The notes under the pieces are model-generated. The model saw nothing but the letters and a program-made list of their open reading frames with translations. It was not told the origin of the DNA and ran no database searches. This document shows, piece after piece, positions 1 through 9,043 of a DNA stretch of 64,000 bases. Source of the stretch: Sphingomonas naphthae (GTDB lineage Bacteria > Pseudomonadota > Alphaproteobacteria > Sphingomonadales > Sphingomonadaceae); the NCBI RefSeq assembly GCF_028607085.1, contig NZ_CP117411.1, positions 2,294,001 to 2,358,000 of the forward strand, read 5' to 3'. Position 1 is the first letter of the stretch; each line of letters begins with the position of its first letter. The translations under genes and the position numbers were made by a program.

Positions 1-1017
1 CAATTCATCGACCTGTTCGGGATAAAAGGTGCGCACCGTCAGCGCCATGATGTCGTTGATGACCAGGTTGGGGAAGATCACCATGTTCCGGTTGCCGCGT
101 GCGATCCGGCGGGCGCGATCCGGCCCGTACAATTCCTCGAGCCGCGCGCGCTTTGCGTCGATCACCGCCTTGCCATGTTCCCCCCAGGTCGGGATGGATT
201 GAGCGACGGGCCGGCCCCAGGCGGCTGCATATTCGATCACCGCATGGCCATTGCCCAGATCGATGCCGCGCGAGAGCGTCGGCTTGGCGTTGCGCAGCGC
301 CTGCGCGCCATATCCGGTCGAGACGCCAAGATAGTCGATGTAGGTCGAATGCGTCTCGCTGGCATGATAGCCATCGTTGCTGTTCTCGGCGAGCAGCTTC
401 CAGTTCGCGCGGATGCTATATTCCTGCGTGCCGCCGACGACCTCCATGCCGATTTCGGAATGATCGACGGCGAGGTCGATGATCTCCTTGGCGCCCGCCA
501 GATAGTCTGAGAGGCTTTCGCCCTCGGCGCTGAAATTCACGAACCACAGGTCGCGATAGGAATCGAGGCGGGGCACGGAGCGCAGATTGGCGCAGCCCTC
601 GGCATTGAAATCCGCCGGATAGGTTTCGGCATCGAAACGCGAAGCGAACTGACCGTTATTGTTGAACGACCAGCCATGGTAGAAGCAGCGGAACGACATC
701 GCGTTGCCACTGCTCTCACGCACGACCTGCGCGCCGCGATGCGGACAGACGTTGAAGAAGGCGTGAACGGCCCCCTTCCGATCGCGGTTGAACACCAGCT
801 CGCGACCGCCGACGCTGCGGATCAGAAAATCATTGGGCCGCTTCAGCTCCGATGCGTGGCCGAGATATAACCAGCAGGTCGAGAAGATGTGATCGCGTTC
901 GCGCTTCAGGATCGCGGGATCGACGAAGGCGCGGCGATCCACCCGGAAGGTGGAGCGCGTAACGTCTTCCCGGACGATGGGCGCGTCACGCGGCAGAAGA
1001 GGGTCGGCCTCGGCCAT
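1..1017 (-). CDS. Rieske-type ring-hydroxylating oxygenase, alpha subunit (C-terminus off the left edge)
   Basis: Aromatic or terpenoid ring-hydroxylating oxygenase large subunit, which inserts oxygen using electrons from a ferredoxin. The visible 339 residues contain the Rieske [2Fe-2S] ligands C91-x-H93 (CPHRG) and C111-x2-H114 (CFYHGW). They also contain the mononuclear iron motif around ENSNDGYHASETH, with bridging D215 and ligands H218 and H223. The gene enters from the left edge and its C-terminus is outside the window. The start is ATG at 1017, with AAAGG about 10 nt upstream. The ferredoxin gene lies 23 bp upstream on the same strand, so the two form an electron-transfer unit. No ferredoxin reductase or beta subunit is visible. 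Substrate unknown; the family assignment is firm. Confidence 0.93.
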   Translation of the reverse strand, partial: MAEADPLLPRDAPIVREDVTRSTFRVDRRAFVDPAILKRERDHIFSTCWLYLGHASELKRPNDFLIRSVGGRELVFNRDRKGAVHAFFNVCPHRGAQVVRESSGNAMSFRCFYHGWSFNNNGQFASRFDAETYPADFNAEGCANLRSVPRLDSYRDLWFVNFSAEGESLSDYLAGAKEIIDLAVDHSEIGMEVVGGTQEYSIRANWKLLAENSNDGYHASETHSTYIDYLGVSTGYGAQALRNAKPTLSRGIDLGNGHAVIEYAAAWGRPVAQSIPTWGEHGKAVIDAKRARLEELYGPDRARRIARGNRNMVIFPNLVINDIMALTVRTFYPEQVDEL

Positions 1018-1040
1018 GGCGATGTACCTTTGATCTCGGT

Positions 1041-1361
1041 TCAATGTTGGCTTACGGGAATTTCGACGATCAGCCCGTCGAGCGCCGCGCTCAGGCGGAT
1101 TTGACACGACAGACGCGAATTGCCGCGCGGCTCGACCGCGAATTCGAGCATGTCCGCCTCACCCGTCTCGATCGGCGGCAGGCGATCGAGCCATTCGGGA
1201 TCGACATAGACATGACAGGTCGCGCAGGTAAGTGCGCCGCCGCAATCGGCATCGATGCCATCGACGCCATTCTGAACCGCCACCTCCATCAATGAAAAGC
1301 CGTCCTCTCCCTGGAGGACGGTCGAATCACCGTCTGGAGACTTGAACTCAACCTGCGGCAT
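1041..1361 (-). CDS. [2Fe-2S] ferredoxin, adrenodoxin/putidaredoxin type
   Basis: Small (106 aa) electron carrier of the adrenodoxin type. It shows the cluster motif C40-x5-C46-x2-C49 and the distal C86. It is most likely the electron donor of the Rieske oxygenase encoded 23 bp downstream. It could equally serve a cytochrome P450, since the same ferredoxin type serves both and a P450 remnant occurs at 39200-39278. I chose ATG 1361, preceded by GGAG at 12 nt; a TTG 18 bases further upstream is the alternative. The promoter region upstream (1362-1512) is shared with a divergent crotonase gene and carries a FadR-type operator. Confidence 0.92.
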   Translation of the reverse strand: MPQVEFKSPDGDSTVLQGEDGFSLMEVAVQNGVDGIDADCGGALTCATCHVYVDPEWLDRLPPIETGEADMLEFAVEPRGNSRLSCQIRLSAALDGLIVEIPVSQH

Positions 1362-1389
1362 GGACGTTCGTAACTCCAAATTTGATTGG

Positions 1390-1400
1390 TGGTCCTACCA
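1390..1400. promoter_or_regulatory. Predicted FadR-subfamily (GntR) operator, perfect site
   Basis: TGGTCCTACCA (reverse strand TGGTAGGACCA) is a perfect TGGT-N3-ACCA palindrome between the divergent ferredoxin/oxygenase operon and the crotonase gene at 1513. It matches 11 of 11 to the consensus shared with 3607, 8003 and 30275. TGGT-N3-ACCA is the known half-site pattern of FadR-subfamily GntR regulators. Binding by the GntR protein at 32631-33371 is inference. Confidence 0.6.
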
Positions 1401-1512
1401 AACTTATATGAATTGCCGTATGAGGCGTCAAGCGATGGTTCGCCATATGCCAAGAGCTGTAGATTATCTTTTTTACACAATGAGTTGGCGTACTTAAGAA
1501 AGGGTTGGACGA

Positions 1513-2277
1513 ATGATCGGCTACAGTGAGGAGAGCGGCGTCGCCACTATTCGGATTGATCGGCCGGATGCGCGGAACGCCTTGACCGCAGCGATGCGCC
1601 ATGACCTCGTCGACGCATTCGCTGCGGCGCAAGCGGCCCGTGGCGTTCGCTCGGTGATCCTGACCGGATCGGGCGGCCATTTTTGCGCGGGCGGCGACAT
1701 TGCCGAGATGGGAGGAGCGCCAGCCGATGGCCTGATCCGCGTTCGGCGATCCCATGCGTTAATCCGGGCGATCTCGTCGATCGACAAGCCGGTCGTCGCA
1801 GCGGTGCGTGGAAGCTGCATCGGTATAGGCTGGTCGCTCGCGCTGGCGTGCGATCTGGTGATCGCGGCCGCCGACGCCCGGTTTCGATTCGGCTTTCAGG
1901 CTTTGGGATTGGCGCCGGACGGTGCCGCTTCGATGCTGCTGGTCCGGCAGGTCGGCCTGATGCGGGCCAAGGAACTGATCTACACCGGTCGTTTCGTCAG
2001 CGGGTCGGAGGCCGCAGCCCTCGGCCTCGCCCTGGAAGCGATCGATACCGACCGGGTCGATGCGCGTGCCCTGGAATTTGCCGCCAGTCTCGCGTCGGCC
2101 CCGACACTGGCGGTGGGTATGGCCAAGCGGCAACTCGACCTCGCCAGCGGCCAGACACTTGAGGCGGCTCTGGCGCTCGAGGCGGCGATGCAGCCGCTCA
2201 TGCAGCAGACGGCGGACTTCGCGGAGGGCGTCGCTGCCATGCGGGAGAAGCGCGCGGCCCGATTTACGGGCGAATGA
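1513..2277 (+). CDS. Crotonase-fold protein lacking both hydratase glutamates
   Basis: Enoyl-CoA hydratase/isomerase superfamily protein, 254 aa, acting on a CoA thioester in the cytoplasm. The oxyanion-hole region (GGHFCAGGDI near residues 54-63) is intact. The two acids that hydrate enoyl-CoA in rat crotonase (Glu144 and Glu164) are replaced by S108 and Q129. Simple hydration is therefore unlikely; isomerisation, hydrolysis or C-C cleavage are the family alternatives. The start is ATG 1513 after AAAGGG. It is transcribed away from the ferredoxin operon under a shared promoter region and converges tail-to-tail with a CoA-transferase gene 7 bp away. Confidence 0.85.
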   Translation: MIGYSEESGVATIRIDRPDARNALTAAMRHDLVDAFAAAQAARGVRSVILTGSGGHFCAGGDIAEMGGAPADGLIRVRRSHALIRAISSIDKPVVAAVRGSCIGIGWSLALACDLVIAAADARFRFGFQALGLAPDGAASMLLVRQVGLMRAKELIYTGRFVSGSEAAALGLALEAIDTDRVDARALEFAASLASAPTLAVGMAKRQLDLASGQTLEAALALEAAMQPLMQQTADFAEGVAAMREKRAARFTGE

Positions 2278-2284
2278 CGATGGC

Positions 2285-3541
2285 TCAGGCCGCCCGCCCG
2301 CGCGGGCCCGCCTGGCCGAAAGCACCAGCCTCATCGGCGGCGGCGATGGCGGCGGCATCCCACCCGAACGCTTCGGTCAGGATGTCCACGCCATCCGCCC
2401 CATGGCGCGGCGCGGCGCGCGGCGAGGCGATCGGCGTGCCCGACAAGCGGTACGGCGGCGCGATGTTGGGCACCGTGCCGCCGGCTGGATGGGGTATCTG
2501 CGAGATCAGCCCGCGCGACCCCACCTCGACGCTTGCCATCCCCTCCGACACGCTCGCGACGGGGCCGGCAGGCACGCCAGCCGCGAGCAGGCGCTCGACC
2601 CATATCGATCGAGCCCCGGTGGCGAAGATCCGCCCGAGATCGGCGATCAGTTCGTCGTGATGGCGCGCGCGCTGTTGCACCGTCGCATAGCGCGGATCAG
2701 CAGAAAGCGCATCGCTGCCCAGCGCGGCGCATAATTTGCGAAACAAGCGATCGTTCGGGCAGGATATGAGCAACGTTCCATCCGCCGCTTCGAAGGTCGC
2801 GCTGGGGGGCGCCATGCGCATGGAATTTCCGGTACGCGGCGGATCGACCCCGGTCAGGAGATAATTGTAGGCACGATAGGCGAGCAACGAAACCGCCTGA
2901 TCGACCAGCGCCACGTCCACCCGCTGCCCCCGACCCGTTCGCTGCCGCGCGAACAGCGCGGCGAGAACAGCGCTCGTCGCGCTCATGCCAGCCGTGATAT
3001 CGACGACTGGCACGCCGACCAGCAGAGGCGGCCCGTCACGCTCACCGTTGATCGACATCAGCCCGGTTTCCGCCTGGACGATCTGATCGAAGCCTGGCCT
3101 GTTGCCCAACGGCCCTTCTCGTCCATAGGCCGAGATCGAACAGTAGATGAGCGCCGGATTGTCCGTGCTGACAGTCTCGTAGCTCAGCCCGAATCGCTCC
3201 ATGACCGAGCCCGAATAATTCTCGACCAGAATGTCGGCGGATCGCACCAGATCACGCGCGATCGCCTGCCCGGCGTCGGTCGTCAGATCGAGAGCGATGC
3301 TGCGCTTGTTCCGGTTGTTCCAGAGGAAGGCGCCCCCCTCGCCGGCGATCTCGGGCGGCCGCACGTTGCGAAAATCGTCGCCGCGCTCGCCATTCTCGAC
3401 CTTCACGACATCAGCCCCGAAATCGGCCAGCTCCATCGTACAGACCGGCCCGGCGACGAAATGGGTGAAATCGATCACCTTGATGCCGGCCAGAGCAAGG
3501 CCGGATTGTGCCGGTGCTTTCGGATCATCGCTGGACATCAT
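2285..3541 (-). CDS. CaiB/BaiF family (class III) CoA-transferase, copy 1
   Basis: Transfers CoA between acyl groups, activating a carboxylic acid without ATP; about 418 aa, normal for the family. The N-terminal signature (GIKVIDFTHFVAGP) and the VVDITAG segment with the presumed catalytic aspartate are present. The start is uncertain. Paired ATGs at 3541 and 3538 have GGGAG directly upstream, whereas the longest frame starts at ATG 3571 with no clear ribosome site. It lies divergent from the TonB receptor gene across a region with a FadR-type operator, so uptake and CoA activation of one substrate may be co-regulated. Confidence 0.9.
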   Translation of the reverse strand: MMSSDDPKAPAQSGLALAGIKVIDFTHFVAGPVCTMELADFGADVVKVENGERGDDFRNVRPPEIAGEGGAFLWNNRNKRSIALDLTTDAGQAIARDLVRSADILVENYSGSVMERFGLSYETVSTDNPALIYCSISAYGREGPLGNRPGFDQIVQAETGLMSINGERDGPPLLVGVPVVDITAGMSATSAVLAALFARQRTGRGQRVDVALVDQAVSLLAYRAYNYLLTGVDPPRTGNSMRMAPPSATFEAADGTLLISCPNDRLFRKLCAALGSDALSADPRYATVQQRARHHDELIADLGRIFATGARSIWVERLLAAGVPAGPVASVSEGMASVEVGSRGLISQIPHPAGGTVPNIAPPYRLSGTPIASPRAAPRHGADGVDILTEAFGWDAAAIAAADEAGAFGQAGPRGRAA

Positions 3542-3606
3542 CCGCTCCCACAACCTCTCGTAGTCGACCATTCATGCAACATAGGGGTTGCTTTGGACAG
3601 ACCTAA

Positions 3607-3617
3607 TGGTAGAACCA
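3607..3617. promoter_or_regulatory. Predicted FadR-subfamily operator
   Basis: TGGTAGAACCA is a perfect TGGT-N3-ACCA site and matches 10 of 11 to the TGGTAGGACCA consensus. It sits between the divergent CoA-transferase (start 3541) and TonB receptor (start 3771) genes, where one bound repressor could control both. Confidence 0.55.
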
Positions 3618-3770
3618 CTGTTACTCGCCGTGAGAAACAAGTGCGGGAGTCGAGGGAGCAGCGTCAATGACGACGAGTTCAGCAGCATGTTCGCTGCCAT
3701 GCACTGTGCATGGCGGGCTGCCGTCACGCCGCGCCTCCAGCCTGAAGTTCGGGTTTCAGAGAGGATGATC

Positions 3771-6266
3771 ATGGACCATAAAAGTTTTGGCCGCCGTCGC
3801 GCGCTGCTGCGCGGGGCCGTCCTGATGGGGTGCAACACGATCGCGCTGGCCGCTGCCTATGCGCAGGCGCCGCAGGCTGCTCCGTCTTCACCCGCCCAAC
3901 CGGCGGCCGCGAACACGCCGGCCGAGGGCGAGATCGTCGTAACCGCCCGCCAGCGCGGTGAAACGCTGATGAGCGTGCCTGTCTCGGTTTCGGTGGTGAC
4001 GCCGGCGCAGCTCAAGACCAATCTGGCGAACGATCTGGTGTCGATCGGCGAATTGACCCCATCGGTCATCATCGGTGCCTTCAGCGCGAACGGCGGCAGC
4101 TCGATCGCCATTCGCGGCATCAGCAGCCCCGCCAACACCGCAGGCTTCGAGCAGGCCGTGTCGGTTGCCATCGACGGCGTGCAGACCAGCAACGGCCGCA
4201 TCGCTCTCCTCGGCTTCTTCGATCTGGCCCAGGTCGAGGTGTTGAAGGGGCCGCAGGCGCTGTTCTTCGGCAAGAATTCCGACGGCGGCGTGATTTCCAT
4301 CAAGACCGCCGGGCCGACCGCCTCGTTGCAGGGATCAGCCAGTTCGACCTACGAATTCGTCGGCGACGAGACGGTCAACGATGTCGCGATCTCGGGCCCG
4401 CTCGGCGAGACCCTGGGTTTCCGCGTAGCGCTGCGTTATCGCGACATGGCGGGCTGGATGCGGAATACCGCGGGAGTTACGGCCAACCCCTTCTATCGTG
4501 CAGCGACCGGGCTCGCAGCCTCCGCCGCGACCCTACCGGGCACCACCAGCCGCCGCGTCGGCAACAACGAATTGCTCGGCCGCGTCACGCTCGAATTCCG
4601 CCCCTCGACCAGCTACACCGCCTCGCTGAAGGTCTTCGCGTCCCATTATCGCGACGATGGTGCCGGCTCCGCCTCGCAGAATATCGGGCCGTGCATCGGC
4701 ACGCAGCCGCGCTTCGGTGGCATCGCCGATCCTTATGGCGAATGCGTGAAGGATAACCGCACGACGGTGGGCGATGTCCCCGCCGCCGTTGCCGCCGCGA
4801 TGCTGAACGGACGCAAGAACGGCAAGGCCTTCTCGACGCTCAACTCGATCATCAGCTCGCTGACCCAGACCTTGTCCCTCGACACGGCGACGATCACCTC
4901 GATCACCGGTCTCAATCGCTTGCGGACCTTCTCGCAGAGTGGCCTCGACCAGACGACCTTCTCGCAGCTGGCCAATGCCTCGCCGGATCGATCGACCGAA
5001 TTCAGCCAGGAACTGCGCTTCGCAAGCGACTTTTCCGGGCCGATCAACTTCATGATCGGCGGCTTCTATGGCCACACCGAACGCTACATCAACGGCGACG
5101 TGAAGTTCGGCGATGGCAATTATGTCGCCAGCTCGGGCCGGATCGAAAGCTACAGCACCGAATATACCCAGAAAGCGGATGCGGTTTCGGTATTCGGCCA
5201 ACTTATGTGGAAGCTCACCGACCAGTTCGAACTGTCCGGCGGTGCCCGCTACACGCATGAAAAGAAGACGACGGACAACCGCACCATCTACGGCCTGGGC
5301 ACCTTCAACACGCTCAACTTCACCTTCCCCGGCGAGACTCAGCCCAATCTGCTGCGCGATCGTTTCAAGGGGGACAATGTGTCGCCGGAAGTGACATTGT
5401 CGTGGCGGCCGACATCGCGGCACACGCTCTACGTGGCATATAAGACGGGTTACAAGTCGGGCGGTGCCGTCTCGGGGCCGTTCAGCACGGCCACCCGGCT
5501 CGACGACGTTAATTACGGGCCGGAGAAGGTGAAGGGCTTCGAAGGCGGCGCCAAGGGCACCTTCTTCGACAATCGCCTGCGTGCCACGGCGGCGGTCTTC
5601 GCTTACGATTTCACCGATCTTCAGGTGAACTCCTATGATCCGGTTCGCACGGCCTATGTCGTCGGCAATGCCGGCAAGGTGAAGCAGCGCGGGGTCGAGT
5701 TTGAGGGCAATTTCCGCGTCACACCGGAACTCCAGCTGCGCAGCGCCGTCACCTACGTCCATAATCGCTATCAGGATTATACCGGACAATGCTATGGCTT
5801 CGCCTTCGCCGCAGGGACGAGCCGCGCGACGGCGGTGGCGCCGCCAAATTGCTCCTTCGTCAACACGACGGCGCTCACCTTGCAGCAGGTATTCGACGGT
5901 CGCGCGCCGGCCCGCTCGCCGGACTGGAGCGGCAATGCCGGCTTCACGTTGGATCTGCCGGTCGGCGACCTCAGCATCATCACCACCGGCGATGCCTTCT
6001 ACAGCGGCGGCTATTATGCCTCGGAAACGATGGCATCGAGCACCTACCAGAAGGATTTCTGGCGCTTCAACGCCAGCGTCGGCGTCGGCGCGCCGGACAA
6101 TCGCTGGCGCGTGGCCCTCGTCGGCCGCAATCTGACCAACAAATATTATCTGACCTTCGCGGCGGATCGCACTGGCGGCACCGGCATTCCCAATGTCGTC
6201 GGCGAGCAGCGCGGCGTGGTGGCGCGGGGACGGCAGATCGCCGTGCAAGGTAGCGTCAGATTCTAG
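3771..6266 (+). CDS. TonB-dependent outer-membrane receptor
   Basis: Outer-membrane beta-barrel importer energised by TonB, 831 aa. It has a cleavable signal peptide ending near AAAYAQA, a plug domain from about residue 40 (EIVVTARQRGETL, the TonB-box region) and a barrel with the usual C-terminal phenylalanine (GSVRF). The start ATG 3771 has AGAGG 7 nt upstream; a longer frame from 3588 would bury the signal peptide. No STN signalling domain is present, so it is a plain transporter. Its place in the catabolic region, divergent from a CoA-transferase, suggests uptake of a hydrophobic substrate rather than iron, but this is inference. Confidence 0.92.
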   Translation: MDHKSFGRRRALLRGAVLMGCNTIALAAAYAQAPQAAPSSPAQPAAANTPAEGEIVVTARQRGETLMSVPVSVSVVTPAQLKTNLANDLVSIGELTPSVIIGAFSANGGSSIAIRGISSPANTAGFEQAVSVAIDGVQTSNGRIALLGFFDLAQVEVLKGPQALFFGKNSDGGVISIKTAGPTASLQGSASSTYEFVGDETVNDVAISGPLGETLGFRVALRYRDMAGWMRNTAGVTANPFYRAATGLAASAATLPGTTSRRVGNNELLGRVTLEFRPSTSYTASLKVFASHYRDDGAGSASQNIGPCIGTQPRFGGIADPYGECVKDNRTTVGDVPAAVAAAMLNGRKNGKAFSTLNSIISSLTQTLSLDTATITSITGLNRLRTFSQSGLDQTTFSQLANASPDRSTEFSQELRFASDFSGPINFMIGGFYGHTERYINGDVKFGDGNYVASSGRIESYSTEYTQKADAVSVFGQLMWKLTDQFELSGGARYTHEKKTTDNRTIYGLGTFNTLNFTFPGETQPNLLRDRFKGDNVSPEVTLSWRPTSRHTLYVAYKTGYKSGGAVSGPFSTATRLDDVNYGPEKVKGFEGGAKGTFFDNRLRATAAVFAYDFTDLQVNSYDPVRTAYVVGNAGKVKQRGVEFEGNFRVTPELQLRSAVTYVHNRYQDYTGQCYGFAFAAGTSRATAVAPPNCSFVNTTALTLQQVFDGRAPARSPDWSGNAGFTLDLPVGDLSIITTGDAFYSGGYYASETMASSTYQKDFWRFNASVGVGAPDNRWRVALVGRNLTNKYYLTFAADRTGGTGIPNVVGEQRGVVARGRQIAVQGSVRF

Positions 6267-6316
6267 ATTTACGACAGAGCCGCATCGGAGCGACGGCACC
6301 ATACTCCCCAACTGAA

Positions 6317-6351
6317 ACGGCGGCGAAGCAATTCGCCGCCGTCTTTCTGTT
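6317..6351 (+). terminator. Rho-independent terminator after the TonB receptor gene
   Basis: A perfect 11-bp stem, ACGGCGGCGAA / TTCGCCGCCGT, with loop GCAA, followed by CTTTCTGTT. It lies 50 bp after the receptor stop and 19 bp before the stop of the convergent SDR gene. It probably ends rightward transcription; no comparable T-tract is seen in the other direction. Confidence 0.75.
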
Positions 6352-6369
6352 CAGGGGCAATCCATCCAA

Positions 6370-7176
6370 TCAATATGCGCTGAGCGTCGCACCACCGTTC
6401 ACCAGCAGCAACTGGCCCGTCACGAAACTGGCGAGGTCGCTGGCGAAAAAGCTCACGACCTTGGCGATGTCGTCGGGCTGGGCGAAACGGCGCAGCGGAA
6501 AGCCGGCCGCGAGATCCTCGCCGACGCCGCGCGAGGCGGCAACGGCGCTGACCCGCGCGGTCATCGTATAGCCCGGCAGCACTGCGTTGACGCGGATGCC
6601 GTCCGGCCCGACCTCGCCCGCCAGGGTCCGCGTGAAGCTGTTGAGCGCCGCTTTCGACGCGCCATAATGCGCCAGCGCGCCGGTCGATCGGGGGAAGGAA
6701 CCGGCCTGCGAGGATATGTTGACGATCGATCCGCCACGCCCGGCCGTCCGCATGTGCCCCACCGCCGCCTGGCAGCAATGCACCGCGCTTTCGTAATTCA
6801 GCGAAAACAGGATGCGCATGTCGGCATCGGACACCGACGAAGCGTAGCTTTCCGCCTCCGGTGTCACGAAACCACCCGCTGCGTTCACCAGGATATCGAT
6901 CGCACCGAGATCGTACACCACGGCCTGCATCACATCGAAGACCCGATCGCGCTGCGTCAGATCGACGGCGAGGCCGCTCGATCGCCGCCCCAGCGCACGA
7001 ACCTCGTCCATGACCGTATCGGCCGACAGTGCCTCGTTCCACTGCCGGGCCGCATCGAGATCGATGTCCAGGATCGCCACATCGGCGCCGGCACGCGCCA
7101 GCCGTAGGGCGACCGCCCGCCCGATCCCGCGCGCGGCGCCGGTGACCACCGCCACCTTCCCGTCGAGTCCTTCCAT
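6370..7176 (-). CDS. SDR-family NAD(P)-dependent oxidoreductase
   Basis: Classical short-chain dehydrogenase, 268 aa, probably oxidising a hydroxyacyl-CoA or ring alcohol. It shows the Rossmann motif TGAARGIG (about residues 13-20), NAAGG, and the catalytic Ser (NISSQAG) and YGASK motifs. The start ATG 7176 follows GGAGAGG; a longer frame to 7260 has no such site and overlaps the upstream gene. It is encoded 16 bp downstream of a crotonase (7193-7957) in the same orientation, so the two are a likely hydration/oxidation pair. Confidence 0.9.
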   Translation of the reverse strand: MEGLDGKVAVVTGAARGIGRAVALRLARAGADVAILDIDLDAARQWNEALSADTVMDEVRALGRRSSGLAVDLTQRDRVFDVMQAVVYDLGAIDILVNAAGGFVTPEAESYASSVSDADMRILFSLNYESAVHCCQAAVGHMRTAGRGGSIVNISSQAGSFPRSTGALAHYGASKAALNSFTRTLAGEVGPDGIRVNAVLPGYTMTARVSAVAASRGVGEDLAAGFPLRRFAQPDDIAKVVSFFASDLASFVTGQLLLVNGGATLSAY

Positions 7177-7192
7177 GTCCGTTTCCTCTCCT

Positions 7193-7957
7193 TCAGCGAC
7201 CAGTCCAGTGCGGCTGCCGCTTTTCGGCGAACGCGCGCAGGCCCTCGGCGCGGTCGTCACTCGCCGCCGTCTCCATCGAGATGCGATCCGACACCTGCCT
7301 GATCTCCGTCCGGCTGGCGCTCGGACGAGCCGCGAGCAGCGCGAGTTCCTTCGTCGCCCTCACGGAAAGCGGTGCGCAATCGAGGATGGACGCCGCCCAT
7401 TGCTTCGCCACGTCGAGCGTGGTGCCGGCGGGCGCTACGTCGGTCACGGCGCCCCAGCGCAGCGCGGTAGCGGCATCCATCGGACGACCTGTCAGGGCAT
7501 AGCCCATCGCGACATGCCATGGCAGGCGGCTGACCAGCCCATCCGCCCCGCCGCCCAGCGCGACGAAACTGACCTTCGGCTCGGACAAGGCGAAGCGCGC
7601 CGTCTCGTCGGCGATGATGATGTCGCAAGCCATCGCCAACTCCCAGCCGCCGCCATAGGCAAGGCCATTCACCGCCGCGATCATCGGCTTCACGATGTCG
7701 TCGCGCCGCGCGAGCCCGGCCCAGCCGGTGGGCGGAAGCGGCTCTTCAGGTCGCGAAGCCAGATCATGCCCGGCGCAGAAGGCCCGTCCGGTGCCAGTCA
7801 CGATCGCCAGCCACAGATCGTCATCGGCAACGAAATCATCCCAGATGCGCGAGAGTTCCTCGCATGCCGGAGTGTCGAGCGCGTTCAACACGTGGGGCCG
7901 ATCCAGCGTGACCGTGAGAATATGTCCATCACGCGCCGTAACGATCCCTGTCGCCAT
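7193..7957 (-). CDS. Enoyl-CoA hydratase with both catalytic glutamates
   Basis: Crotonase-fold enoyl-CoA hydratase, 254 aa. It keeps both glutamates of the classical mechanism: E106 in GGGWELA (rat Glu144) and E126 in LSEPK (rat Glu164). It also has the oxyanion-hole region RAFCAGHDL. It is therefore the best candidate in the window for a true trans-2-enoyl-CoA hydratase. The start ATG 7957 follows AGGAGAGG. It probably forms an operon with the downstream SDR and lies divergent from the LvaA-like kinase gene across a region containing a FadR-type operator. Confidence 0.9.
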   Translation of the reverse strand: MATGIVTARDGHILTVTLDRPHVLNALDTPACEELSRIWDDFVADDDLWLAIVTGTGRAFCAGHDLASRPEEPLPPTGWAGLARRDDIVKPMIAAVNGLAYGGGWELAMACDIIIADETARFALSEPKVSFVALGGGADGLVSRLPWHVAMGYALTGRPMDAATALRWGAVTDVAPAGTTLDVAKQWAASILDCAPLSVRATKELALLAARPSASRTEIRQVSDRISMETAASDDRAEGLRAFAEKRQPHWTGR

Positions 7958-8002
7958 GCGACCTCTCCTCTTGTTGTAGCCGTCACCCTATCTCGAATTG
8001 AT

Positions 8003-8013
8003 TGGACCTACCA
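8003..8013. promoter_or_regulatory. Predicted FadR-subfamily operator
   Basis: TGGACCTACCA (reverse strand TGGTAGGTCCA) matches 10 of 11 to the TGGTAGGACCA consensus. It is centred between the divergent hydratase (start 7957) and LvaA-like kinase (start 8054) genes. Confidence 0.5.
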
Positions 8014-8053
8014 TCGTTAATCGATATACGAAGTCCTCAAAAAGGGGAGATCG

Positions 8054-9043
8054 ATGGAGAGTGAAAAGCCCTTTTCCGAGCGCGTCGCTGAGATCGCCGC
8101 GCGTCTCGGTTTCGTCATGTTGGGATGCGATCGCCTGTCGGGTGGCGCGAGCCAGGAAACCTGGCTGATGTCCGCAACGCGCGATGGGCTGCGCGACGAC
8201 CTGATCTTGCGTCGCTCGCCCAACGGTCAGGACAAGTTGCGCGAAACATCGGCGGGGCTTACGGCCGAGGCAGCCTTGATGCGCCGCGCCGCGCGGAGCG
8301 CGATCCCCGTTCCCGATGTAGTTCACGTTCTGACGGCAGCCGACGAACTCGGCGCCGGCTTTATCAGCCGCCGTGTCTTCGGCGAAACCATCCCCAAGAA
8401 AATCCTGCGTGAAGATGCCTATCGCGCCGCGAGGCCGTTGCTGGCGGCTCAGAGTGGCGCGATTCTCGCCGCGATCCACGCCATCCCGCTCGACGAGCTT
8501 CCGCCGCTGCAGGAGCAGACGGCCGCGCAGAGAGTGGAAGCATTGCGGGCACGCTATGACCGGATCGGCGAACGCCGGCCGATTTTCGAACTGGCGTTTC
8601 GCTGGCTCGGCGAACGGACGCCGGTCGATGCCGTGCGCCGCTTGTGCCACGGCGATTTCCGCAATGGCAATCTGATCATCGATGCGGACGGGATCGCCGC
8701 CGTTCTCGACTGGGAATTGGCGCACACGGGCGATCCGATCGAGGATCTGGGATGGCTGTGCGTGCCCTCATGGCGGTTCGGCCATCTCAATCGCGAGGCC
8801 GGGGGCTTCGGCACGCGCGACGATCTTCTCGACGCTTATGTCGCTGCTGGCGGGCCTGCCGTCGATCCACGGCGCATCGATTTCTGGATCCTGTTCGGCA
8901 CGCTGGCGTGGGGCATCGGTTGCCTCAATTTCGCCGCCGAATTCCGGACGGGCGACCGCACGGTCGAGCGAGCATCGATCGGCCGGCGCGTATCCGAAAC
9001 CGAGCTGGACCTGATGATGCTCTTGACCGGGAGACTGCAATGA
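8054..9043 (+). CDS. LvaA-like phosphotransferase (putative hydroxyacyl-CoA kinase)
   Basis: Aminoglycoside-phosphotransferase-fold kinase, 329 aa, related to the N-terminal domain of ACAD10/ACAD11 and to LvaA of levulinate catabolism. LvaA phosphorylates the 4-hydroxyl of 4-hydroxyacyl-CoA. The kinase loop HGDFRNGN (H199, D201) and the metal-binding LDWE segment (D219) are visible, as is the glycine-rich N-terminal GGASQETW. The next gene overlaps by 4 bp and encodes a DUF6285 protein, the partner type (LvaB) found beside LvaA. The exact substrate is inference; antibiotic resistance is unlikely given the context. Confidence 0.82.
   Translation: MESEKPFSERVAEIAARLGFVMLGCDRLSGGASQETWLMSATRDGLRDDLILRRSPNGQDKLRETSAGLTAEAALMRRAARSAIPVPDVVHVLTAADELGAGFISRRVFGETIPKKILREDAYRAARPLLAAQSGAILAAIHAIPLDELPPLQEQTAAQRVEALRARYDRIGERRPIFELAFRWLGERTPVDAVRRLCHGDFRNGNLIIDADGIAAVLDWELAHTGDPIEDLGWLCVPSWRFGHLNREAGGFGTRDDLLDAYVAAGGPAVDPRRIDFWILFGTLAWGIGCLNFAAEFRTGDRTVERASIGRRVSETELDLMMLLTGRLQ

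Noticed and set aside
4533-6311. 592-codon minus-strand open frame opposite the first TonB receptor
   Set aside because: Antisense shadow; the plus strand has signal peptide, plug and barrel ending in Phe.
8054-9043. Aminoglycoside resistance kinase
   Set aside because: The fold is shared, but the coupled DUF6285 gene and catabolic neighbours fit an LvaA-type role much better.
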